DNA of 28,810 nucleotides, taken from a virus. The stretch spans positions 1 to 28,810 of the IMG/VR virus record IMGVR_UViG_3300032287_000749, one strand, 5' to 3'. A model generated the notes under the pieces. It did no database searches and was not told the DNA's origin. It saw nothing but the letters and a program-made list of their open reading frames with translations. The translations under genes were made by a program, and so were the position numbers. Every line of letters begins with the position of its first letter. Within the stretch, counting starts at the first letter, position 1. This document shows positions 13,794 through 21,088 of the stretch, one piece after another.

Positions 13794-14307
13794 TAATTAC
13801 CATGAGGTAAGAGCTTACACGCTGTACTTTCTCACTAAGATGGGGAGTAAGATAGAGGCAGATACCGTTATAAATAACTCATACCTGCATGTGCTGACCA
13901 TTAATGAGGATGCCAATAGTGAAGACCAGGTAAAAAGTTACTTGCTCAACACAATCAAGTATCAAATCCTATGGAACACGTCACTGAGCCATAGAGATGA
14001 CAGGGTCACATCCATGGAGTATGAGCCCAGTGAGCAGGAGGATGACGAACAGGATCTACAAGCTAAGATACTGGAGGATAAAATATACAGCACTCACAAA
14101 GGGCTGATAGAGATCTATAGAGCAGGGATAAGTGACAATGTGCACAGGATAGTTTTTGAGGCATATATCGATAAAGGTTATACCACAGCTCGAGGGATGG
14201 CTAAGTACTTCGGGATACCGGTTACTTCAGCTCATTACCTTATCACTGAAATTAAACAAAATCTTAGAAAATTACAATATAGGTATGAGACTATCTCAAA
14301 TAATTAG
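13762..14307 (+). CDS. Sigma-factor-like protein (candidate late regulator)
   Basis: A 181-aa protein with the size and layout of a small (ECF-type) sigma factor. Residues 1-75 are helical like region 2 (HEVRAYTLYFLTKMGSKIEA, then SEDQVKSYLLNTIKYQILWN). An acidic linker follows (SEQEDDEQD, 90-98). Residues 140-172 form a helix-turn-helix like region 4 (YTTARGMAKYFGIPVTSAHY then LITEIKQNLRKL). It is the last gene before the packaging block, and a copy of the late element lies in its own 3' end (14255). It may direct host RNA polymerase to the late elements. The similarity is structural; conserved region 2 motifs are weak, so another HTH regulator remains possible. ATG 13762 is preferred over 13687, which runs deep into the previous gene. 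Confidence 0.55.
   Translation: MKRLLDKYINSNYHEVRAYTLYFLTKMGSKIEADTVINNSYLHVLTINEDANSEDQVKSYLLNTIKYQILWNTSLSHRDDRVTSMEYEPSEQEDDEQDLQAKILEDKIYSTHKGLIEIYRAGISDNVHRIVFEAYIDKGYTTARGMAKYFGIPVTSAHYLITEIKQNLRKLQYRYETISNN
14255..14284 (+). promoter_or_regulatory. Late element E (candidate phage promoter)
   Basis: AACAAA (14255-14260), 14 bp, CAATATAG (14275-14282), GT, then ATG 14285. The spacer contains CTTAGAA as in elements B and C. It lies in the coding end of the sigma-like gene and starts the packaging block. Confidence 0.55.
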
Positions 14308-14449
14308 CATACTAGCTACATTCACTGCCTTGACCGGTGCGTTCTTTCTGATTAGAAATAACTACTTTTATGGTAGTAGAGCCTTTGGTATTTGGGTAGT
14401 ACTTTATTATGCATGGCTATTTTTAGAACAATATGAGCAAGAAAATTAA
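14285..14449 (+). CDS. Small membrane protein
   Basis: A 54-aa protein with two hydrophobic helices: LSQIISILATFTALTGAFFL (3-22) and AFGIWVVLYYAWLFLEQYEQ (about 33-50), joined by a basic loop RNNYFYGSR. ATG 14285 follows the late element by two bases. The function is unknown; it is not a recognised holin. It overlaps the next gene by 17 bases. Confidence 0.55.
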   Translation: MRLSQIISILATFTALTGAFFLIRNNYFYGSRAFGIWVVLYYAWLFLEQYEQEN

Positions 14450-14633
14450 AAGCAAGTACATGGGGCAGTATGTTACTGTGTACCTAAACGGAAGGGAAGT
14501 ATCTTTCAACATTTCTGAAGAGACAGCTAATGATGCTGATTTCTGGACTAACAACGGTCTAGGGCATATCTTTGAGGAAGTAGTAGTTAAAAAAATTAAA
14601 ACAGATGCCAACACCCCGCCCGCAGGAGAGTAA
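14433..14633 (+). CDS. Small protein, unknown function
   Basis: A 66-aa protein with a basic N-terminus (MSKKIKSKYMGQYVTVYLNG) and an acidic helical middle (SEETANDADFWTNNGLGHIF). No family is recognised. Its C-terminal TDANTPPAGE overlaps the start of the HAD-like gene by 29 bases. Its place at the start of the packaging block suggests a virion or packaging role, by context only. Confidence 0.5.
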   Translation: MSKKIKSKYMGQYVTVYLNGREVSFNISEETANDADFWTNNGLGHIFEEVVVKKIKTDANTPPAGE

Positions 14634-15057
14634 AGACGAGTACCTGGAGAGATGCATGGGAGATGAGGAAACTCTAGCCAAGTATCCGGAGAATGAACAG
14701 CGGTATGCTGTATGTAATTCTCTTTGGGATGCTGAAGCATTGAGCAGGTATCGTAGAGCATTTGCTCCTGATAAGATTTCTTTTGACTATGATGAGACCC
14801 TAACCACTGATAAAGGGATGCGATTAGCTAAGCAATGGATAAGCAAAGGTGCAGATGTTTATATCATTTCAGCACGCACTGATACTGAGCCAATGTTAAC
14901 CAGGGCAAAAGAACTTGGGATACCTAATTCACGCATCTATGCAATGGGTAGCAATAAGGCAAAGGTGGAGGAAATACTACAACTTGGTATATCTAAGCAT
15001 TATGATAACAATGCCGATGTTATTAAACAACTAGGCAAAATAGGAGAATTAATATGA
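14605..15057 (+). CDS. HAD-phosphatase-like protein with phage N-terminal module
   Basis: A 150-aa protein with two parts. Residues 1-45 (PTPRPQESKDEYLERCM ending RYAVCNSLWD) match a short module that recurs in phage head or protease proteins. Residues 57-150 are an HAD-type hydrolase core without a large cap: D61 and D63 (SFDYDET), S89 (IISARTD), K118 or K120, and D134 (HYDNNAD). All four HAD motifs are present, so phosphatase activity, for example on nucleotides or nucleic-acid ends, is plausible. It lies directly upstream of the terminase genes with an ATGA overlap. HAD-like end-processing enzymes are known next to packaging genes elsewhere, so a role in DNA ends is possible but unproved. 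Confidence 0.7.
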   Translation: MPTPRPQESKDEYLERCMGDEETLAKYPENEQRYAVCNSLWDAEALSRYRRAFAPDKISFDYDETLTTDKGMRLAKQWISKGADVYIISARTDTEPMLTRAKELGIPNSRIYAMGSNKAKVEEILQLGISKHYDNNADVIKQLGKIGELI

Positions 15058-15488
15058 GACCTAAACACATAGAAACACCTGAAGCAATGTGGGATCTATT
15101 TGAGGCCTACAAACGTTGGTGTAAAGAAAATCCTAGATATAGCTATTCTCTATCTAACAAGACTGGTGAAGCTACAGCAGTGCCATTAGAGAGACCACTT
15201 ACTCAAGTGGGTTTCAGGACTTTTGCTGCAGATAGATCACAAACTGTTAATGATTATTTTTGTAACAAGGATGGTCGATATTCTGAGTATGCCACAATCT
15301 GCTCACGCATAGAGGAAGCAATCCGCATGGACCAAATTGAAGGGGGCATGGTTGGTCAGTACAATGCATCGATTACCCAAAGACTAAACAATCTAACCGA
15401 GAGAGTTGACACTACTACCAACGGTGAGACCATCAATGACATCCAGGTGAAGATTATACTACCAACAGATGAGTCCTCAGCAGATTGA
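15054..15488 (+). CDS. Terminase small subunit
   Basis: A 144-aa helical protein that would bind phage DNA and start packaging. The N-terminal ETPEAMWDLFEAYKRWCKEN (7-26), a middle VGFRTFAADRSQTVNDYF helix-turn-helix, and EEAIRMDQIEGGMVGQYNAS then ITQRLNNL (about 87-114) resemble P22 gp3-type small terminases, whose last helix often reads 'E.A..G.yN..i..r.L'. The large subunit follows one small gene later. Confidence 0.75.
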   Translation: MRPKHIETPEAMWDLFEAYKRWCKENPRYSYSLSNKTGEATAVPLERPLTQVGFRTFAADRSQTVNDYFCNKDGRYSEYATICSRIEEAIRMDQIEGGMVGQYNASITQRLNNLTERVDTTTNGETINDIQVKIILPTDESSAD

Positions 15489-15657
15489 GTTCATGTGTAG
15501 ACTTGTAGAGGACTATATCTACAGAAAGAAAGGGAAGCAGGTAAAGATAGATATAAGGGAAGTTATGAGTGATGGGAGGCAACTCGCTATGTTAATGAAT
15601 GCCTATCAGATAGTACATGGAGATAAAGAGCACAGTAATTTTTCAAAAGAACCATGA
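15469..15657 (+). CDS. Small protein between terminase genes
   Basis: A 62-aa protein starting MSPQQIEFMCRLVEDYIYRK, helical and basic in the N-terminal half, with GRQLAMLMNAYQIVHGDKEH later. It overlaps the small-terminase end by 20 bases and the large-terminase start by 41 bases. It is not recognised. A packaging accessory role is a contextual guess. Confidence 0.5.
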   Translation: MSPQQIEFMCRLVEDYIYRKKGKQVKIDIREVMSDGRQLAMLMNAYQIVHGDKEHSNFSKEP

Positions 15658-16768
15658 GGCCCTTAATGATAAGGCTATAAGGTTTGTCATTAATGAGGGA
15701 GGGTCAAGGTCCTCCAAGACCTATAGCTTATGTCAGCTGATTATAGTCTACTGCCTACAAAATAAAGGTAAGGTAGTTAGTATCATTCGTAAGACCTTCC
15801 CTGCTCTAAGGGCAACGGTCATGCGTGACTTCATTGAGATACTCAAGGACCTGAACCTGTATAGCCTGGAAGCACACAACAAGAGTGAGCACATCTACAC
15901 CTTCCCTAATGGGTCCATCGTAGAGTTCTTTAGTGTGGATGATGAGCAAAAGATAAGGGGTAGGAAAAGAGATATAGCATGGTGTAACGAAGCCAATGAG
16001 CTGTACTTCGATGACTTCACTCAGCTCAACATGAGAACGGAGTACAAGTTAATCTTTGACTACAACCCCAGTGAGTCAAGCTCATGGCTGTATGAGTTAC
16101 CCCAGGAGGAAAGCCTGCTTATCAAGTCAACATATAAGGACAACCCATTCTTACCTAAGAGCATTCGAGCTCAGATAGAGGACCTCAAGAGAACGGATGA
16201 GGCACTGTACCAAATCTATGCACTGGGTGAAAAGGCAATCAGTAAGAGTAACATCTACAGCAATTGGAGCTTCATACCTCATAGGCCTGCTAGGTTTGTC
16301 AACTACGTCTATGGACTTGACTTCGGTTACAATCACCCCACTGCACTCATGCGAGTCTATTGGTGTGATGCTGACATCTACATTGAGCCAGTGATCTATG
16401 AAAGCTATCTCACTACACCGATGCTGATAGACAAGATGCAAGGTGCCAACATTGAAAAGACTGTCACTATCGTAGCTGACTATGCAAGGCCTGAAATCAT
16501 AGCCGAACTAAACAACGCAGGGTACGATGTTCAGAACGCCAACAAGGTAGTCAAGAAAGGTATTGACAACATCAAGACCTTCGGTGTGTTCTGCCAGGAT
16601 GACAAGGCCCTTAAGAAAGAGTACGAGAATTACAAGTGGAAAAAAGTAGGGGACATGATCACTGATGAACCAGTCAAGATGTTCGATGATGCCATGGATG
16701 CTGTGAGGTATGCGACTACTCACATCAGACAGGAGTACTATACGGATGATAGTTACCTGGCGTTTTAG
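15617..16768 (+). CDS. terL: Terminase large subunit
   Basis: The packaging motor and nuclease, 383 aa, Terminase_3/PBSX XtmB-like. The ATPase has Walker A G28-T35 (GGSRSSKT) and Walker B ending D119-E125 (DIAWCNE). The nuclease has D235 (GLDFGYNHPT), D288 (VADYARPE) and D361 (DDAMDAVRYA). All key residues are present. The start MEIKSTVIFQKNHEALNDKA is usual for this family and supports ATG 15617 although it overlaps the previous gene by 41 bases. Length is slightly short compared with 400-450 aa relatives. The packaging mode (cos or pac) cannot be told from this alone. Confidence 0.95.
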   Translation: MEIKSTVIFQKNHEALNDKAIRFVINEGGSRSSKTYSLCQLIIVYCLQNKGKVVSIIRKTFPALRATVMRDFIEILKDLNLYSLEAHNKSEHIYTFPNGSIVEFFSVDDEQKIRGRKRDIAWCNEANELYFDDFTQLNMRTEYKLIFDYNPSESSSWLYELPQEESLLIKSTYKDNPFLPKSIRAQIEDLKRTDEALYQIYALGEKAISKSNIYSNWSFIPHRPARFVNYVYGLDFGYNHPTALMRVYWCDADIYIEPVIYESYLTTPMLIDKMQGANIEKTVTIVADYARPEIIAELNNAGYDVQNANKVVKKGIDNIKTFGVFCQDDKALKKEYENYKWKKVGDMITDEPVKMFDDAMDAVRYATTHIRQEYYTDDSYLAF

Positions 16769-16769
16769 A

Positions 16770-16799
16770 AACACATTAACTGCTTAGAATAATATAGGT
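16770..16799 (+). promoter_or_regulatory. Late element B (candidate phage promoter)
   Basis: AACACA (16770-16775), 14 bp, TAATATAG (16790-16797), GT, then ATG 16800. The string CTTAGAATAATATAG is identical to that in element C. It fills the only gap between terminase and tail genes. Confidence 0.6.
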
Positions 16800-18266
16800 A
16801 TGGCAATGACATTAAAGGCTGCACCTCAGCGACTCACTCCGGCATACAACCCAGTCAAGTATATCTATGACTCGACAAACAAAAACTTAGGAGGCTTCAA
16901 GTATATCTTTGAGGTATACGAGTCAGGCACAGCTAATCAGATAGCTGAGTACAGGGTGCTACCTGTTTACTCTACGGGGTACGGTGAGATTGACCTAACT
17001 AAGTTACTCCAGTCTAAGGTAAGCTTTGACCTGGAGCCAACAAATGATACATCCTATGCTGCACCCAACAGCTACTATAATTATGATGTCAAGGTAGGTG
17101 AAGAGTATCTCACTACTACCACATTCACTTCAGCCATGACTCAGTACATCACTGCACCCTATGCCGGTAGAGTTCAGCTGAATGGAGCTAACAGCTTTGT
17201 GGTAGGTGATCAGATAGTATTAACTCAGACAGGACTAGGAGCAGCCAATGCTAACTTTGATGGACTGTACACTGTGCTTGTTGCTACACCTACCTATATT
17301 GTTATTAACTTCCTATGGTCAGGTATCACCAACATTAACAAGGATGTTGACATTACTTATGCAGATGGCAGGAGGACCACTACCTACAATATAATCAATG
17401 ACCTAAATAACTATGTATTCAATGGTGCACTGCCTTGGACTCAATGGCCGTTATGGGATGAGAACCAGTACTATCTACAAACAGCATTTGACAAGTTCTT
17501 AACCTCATGCCCTGCTACCAACTTTTACGCTACCCTATCTCCAGACCTTTGGATGAATGCAGTGTATCAAGCTGCAGGTATAGGTACTCACAAAATTATA
17601 TTCAAGAATGATGCAGCTGAGATATTTGAAAAGACTTTGCTAGTCAATGACTATATCACAGGAAATGCAGTAGGTCCTAACAACCTTGGAACACTGACAC
17701 CAATCATAGGCTCACTTCCATTGATTAAGCCTACCACTGAGTATTACGATTATTACTATGAGTTCAATGGTAACCAGGTTACTCAACCCTACCGAGTGAA
17801 CATAGATCGTAGAACACAAAGCCAAGAGTACAGCATTATATTCCTAGACCGTCTTGGCTCATGGGGTAGCTTTGCATTCACAGGTAGAGCATACGAGACA
17901 GGAAGCGTACAGCGTGAGCAGTACAACCAAGATGTGCAAGGTAAGATAGCAAGCAGTGAATGGACCTATGACCTAACTGAAAGAGGATATACCAACAGCT
18001 ATGTAACGGTAGAGAATACCATTGACCTCAATACTAACTGGATGACTGAGGACATGGCTACCTATTTCACTGAGCTCATCAGTTCACCTTACACTTACTT
18101 CAAGGTAAGCAACTACGATGAGAACTGTGATATACCTGCAAGCACTGAGTACATCAGCTGTAATGTAATGACCTCCAACTACGAGTACTATAAGCAACGG
18201 AACAAAAATCTAATCAAGCAAAGCATTACTATTAAGCTTGCTAATAACGACATGGTCAATGGTTAG
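16800..18266 (+). CDS. Tail structural protein, Bacteroidota phage type
   Basis: A 488-aa, mainly beta-strand protein rich in Tyr, Asn and Thr, without membrane segments. It begins with PQRLTPAYNPVKYIYDSTNK and a segment with FEVYESGTANQIAEYRVLP, followed by repeats of beta hairpins. The C-terminal half has YRVNIDRRTQSQEYSIIFLD, where a strand with 'LDRLGSWGSFAFTGR' recalls receptor- or baseplate-associated proteins. Proteins of this type precede the large tail protein and tape measure in related phages, so a distal-tail or tail-tip role is likely. The exact function is unknown. Confidence 0.6.
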   Translation: MAMTLKAAPQRLTPAYNPVKYIYDSTNKNLGGFKYIFEVYESGTANQIAEYRVLPVYSTGYGEIDLTKLLQSKVSFDLEPTNDTSYAAPNSYYNYDVKVGEEYLTTTTFTSAMTQYITAPYAGRVQLNGANSFVVGDQIVLTQTGLGAANANFDGLYTVLVATPTYIVINFLWSGITNINKDVDITYADGRRTTTYNIINDLNNYVFNGALPWTQWPLWDENQYYLQTAFDKFLTSCPATNFYATLSPDLWMNAVYQAAGIGTHKIIFKNDAAEIFEKTLLVNDYITGNAVGPNNLGTLTPIIGSLPLIKPTTEYYDYYYEFNGNQVTQPYRVNIDRRTQSQEYSIIFLDRLGSWGSFAFTGRAYETGSVQREQYNQDVQGKIASSEWTYDLTERGYTNSYVTVENTIDLNTNWMTEDMATYFTELISSPYTYFKVSNYDENCDIPASTEYISCNVMTSNYEYYKQRNKNLIKQSITIKLANNDMVNG

Positions 18267-21087
18267 GATACAACTAGCAACAGGCTACCTAGATGTTAAG
18301 GAAGGTACAGCATTCCCTCTGACATTTCAGGTAGGAGATATCAGAGATATAAGTCAAAGGAAAGGTAACTTTTCTAAGACCATTGTATTGGTAGGCAGTA
18401 AGAATAACAATGACCTACTGAACCACTACTACGATGTGAACATTGTAGCCGGTACCTTTGACATCAACGCAGTGACTACCTGCTCAGTTATCCAGGATGG
18501 GATACCAGTCATGGAGGATGCAAGCATGCAACTCATGGCCATCAAGAAGGTACAGCTCACTGAACAGTATGAGGAGCATGTGGAGTATGAGGTACTCATC
18601 AAGGAAAGCAAAGCGGATTTCTTTACAGCCATCAATAACCTTGAGCTAACTGATATAGACTTCAGTGACCTCAACCACACATACGATGCATTCAATGTGG
18701 TGAACAGATTTAACAACTCGGTAGCTGATGGCTTCAAGTACTTCCTACCTGGAAGCGGTGACGCGTTCTACAGCACTCAAGAGTTTAAGCCTGCCATCTT
18801 TGCCAAGACTTACTTCGATAGGATATTTGCTGATGCAGGATTTACATATAGTTGGCCCGACCTGTATGATGATAAGTTTGACAGGTTAATCATTCCATAC
18901 AATGGAGATACGGATAACTTCGACTATGCTGACTATAGAGTCAAAGCAAACGCAGGACCTACTACTTATACAGGTACGTTCTTTGCAGGGGTAGCTGAAT
19001 TTCAGAACCTTCAAACCATAGCAGGATGGACTGAGACCGAGGACCCTCAAAACATATTTAACCCTGTCACTGGAGTATATAGTACTCCATTCAACATCAG
19101 CTCAAACAACGCACAGCAGTATGACTACAATGTGCAGATACAATACGAGATAAGACTAGTCAACTCTTCAGGTGTTACATTGTACTCGGGTCAAGCCGGT
19201 ACAGCTGCACCTGTTTTCTTTCAGCCTCAGTTAGCACTTACTCGAAATGGTGTAGTGTCATTCACTACTAATCTATACACTAACCCTGCACCACTTAACA
19301 ACAGTGCAACGGTTACCTATGGAGTTCAAAGTCCTAACTCAATACCTAACGGAACCACAACTATATTGAGTCAGACAGCTATCTGTACCATGGCCTTGAC
19401 TTCTCAGAACTTACCACAGCTATCTCAAGGCAGGTTAGCTGTTAAGGTTCCAAGGATAGCAACCCCAGTGACTGGAGCTAACTCACCAATTTGGAGGACA
19501 GGTTCTGCATCCGGTCCTGCATGTGCATCGGGTCAGATTAAAGTACAGGCAGTAATCACTAGCATAGATGTTACTATCACACCTAGCAATAACATTGTAG
19601 CTATCGGTGGCACTATTGATGTCAATGACTACGTGCCTCAAAAGATAAAGCAAAATGATTTCGTCAAGGCTATCTTCAACATGTACAATCTGTACGCTGA
19701 TATAGATAAGACCCAACCTAATCAGCTTAATCTAATCCATAGGGATGCATACTACGATGCAGGTAAAGAGGTAGACTGGACTTACAAGCTATCCAAAGAC
19801 CAGGAGCAGTCACTGTCATTCTTACCGGAACTGACTAGTAAGAAAGTAATACTAACCTATTCACCTGATACGGATAGCCCTAATGCTACGTACACCACAG
19901 CGACTAATCAAATCTACGGACAAGTAGAGGTAGTCTTTGACAATGAGTATGTCAAGGATGTGGATACTAAGCCTATCTTGTTTGGACCTACGCCAATTAT
20001 TAAAACTCCATTTGGTGCATACGTGCCAATGATAGCAGGACAAGCTCCTAAGACTAATCTGCGTATCCTGTACGATGGCACAACTAGATCATGTAGTCCG
20101 TATCATATCTATGACTACGGTACTACCGGTATGACAGGCGTAACAAGTTACCCATACGTTGGTCACTTTGATGACCCACTTAACCCTACATGGGACCTTA
20201 ACTATTCGGTATGTTCATTCTATTACTACGAACCATTAAGCCTAACAGATAACAATCTATACAATAGATACTGGAGGCGAACCCTAGGGCAGATTAACAA
20301 CGGTAAGATGTTGACTGCTATGTTCAATCTTAAGGATAGTGACATCCAGGCTATGGAGCTCAATGATAAGATACGCATTGACAACTCATGGTGGAACATT
20401 AACCGAGTGATTGACTACGATGCCAATGCTAACAAGCTCACACAGGTAGAGCTTATCTCAGTTGATAGTGAGGTAAACTTCATGCCATTCGTTAACCCGT
20501 TCGGTACTCCAGGTGTAGGCCTTCCAAATATATCAGCTATTCAGCAGGTAGCTAACAGCACTGTGGTCAAGACTAAGAGCATGAATAGCAACGTGCTTAC
20601 CGGTGGCGGCATGATAGGTGACGTAGTGAACCGAGGTAACATTGTACCTGGAGGACTCAGAGTAATGGTAGCCACTGAAGGGTACTCAGTTGAGAATGAT
20701 GGTATAGTCACTGACAACTTAGTGGTAAGAGGTAGCATGAATGGTATCCCTGTTGATGCACCATACTACAAGTACACAGCATTGCTCACACAATCAGGAA
20801 CAGCTGACCCTGTTGCCGATGTGAAAGAAGGTAGCTTTGGAGAGATACTATGGGTACGAAATAACCAGGGAGAATACGAAGGGTTTATTCAAAACTGGGA
20901 GATAGGAACCATCCTAGCAAGTGAGATGACAGTCATGGTGAACAACGTGATGTATGACGGGGTGATCAGTGCTCAGTACATCCCATCAAACAACAGCATT
21001 TATATATTAACAACTCAGATAGGTGTAGGGTATGTAGACAACTACCTTAACTACACCACAATTGAAATCAGATATTACAAGCCATAA
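18259..21087 (+). CDS. Large tail protein (tail tip/baseplate-like)
   Basis: A 942-aa protein. The N-terminal 120 residues (MVRIQLATGYLDVKEGTAFP, then GDIRDISQRKGNFSKTIVL and YEVLIKESKADFFTAINNLE) resemble the start of large tail proteins of Bacteroidota phages. The middle (about 200-460) is Thr/Ser/Asn-rich and beta-strand-rich, and the part around 720-850 holds Gly/Pro-rich turns such as FVNPFGTPGVGLPN. The C-terminal 100 residues (about 845-942) look like a carbohydrate-binding or fibre-head domain. A role in the tail tip or host contact is likely. ATG 18259 gives an 8-base overlap with the previous gene; TTG 18238 is less likely. Confidence 0.6.
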   Translation: MVRIQLATGYLDVKEGTAFPLTFQVGDIRDISQRKGNFSKTIVLVGSKNNNDLLNHYYDVNIVAGTFDINAVTTCSVIQDGIPVMEDASMQLMAIKKVQLTEQYEEHVEYEVLIKESKADFFTAINNLELTDIDFSDLNHTYDAFNVVNRFNNSVADGFKYFLPGSGDAFYSTQEFKPAIFAKTYFDRIFADAGFTYSWPDLYDDKFDRLIIPYNGDTDNFDYADYRVKANAGPTTYTGTFFAGVAEFQNLQTIAGWTETEDPQNIFNPVTGVYSTPFNISSNNAQQYDYNVQIQYEIRLVNSSGVTLYSGQAGTAAPVFFQPQLALTRNGVVSFTTNLYTNPAPLNNSATVTYGVQSPNSIPNGTTTILSQTAICTMALTSQNLPQLSQGRLAVKVPRIATPVTGANSPIWRTGSASGPACASGQIKVQAVITSIDVTITPSNNIVAIGGTIDVNDYVPQKIKQNDFVKAIFNMYNLYADIDKTQPNQLNLIHRDAYYDAGKEVDWTYKLSKDQEQSLSFLPELTSKKVILTYSPDTDSPNATYTTATNQIYGQVEVVFDNEYVKDVDTKPILFGPTPIIKTPFGAYVPMIAGQAPKTNLRILYDGTTRSCSPYHIYDYGTTGMTGVTSYPYVGHFDDPLNPTWDLNYSVCSFYYYEPLSLTDNNLYNRYWRRTLGQINNGKMLTAMFNLKDSDIQAMELNDKIRIDNSWWNINRVIDYDANANKLTQVELISVDSEVNFMPFVNPFGTPGVGLPNISAIQQVANSTVVKTKSMNSNVLTGGGMIGDVVNRGNIVPGGLRVMVATEGYSVENDGIVTDNLVVRGSMNGIPVDAPYYKYTALLTQSGTADPVADVKEGSFGEILWVRNNQGEYEGFIQNWEIGTILASEMTVMVNNVMYDGVISAQYIPSNNSIYILTTQIGVGYVDNYLNYTTIEIRYYKP

Positions 21088-21088
21088 C

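Noticed and set aside
17292-17301. Reverse-strand CAATATAGGT inside the first tail gene
   Set aside because: No start codon at the right distance and no upstream AACA block; coding sequence.
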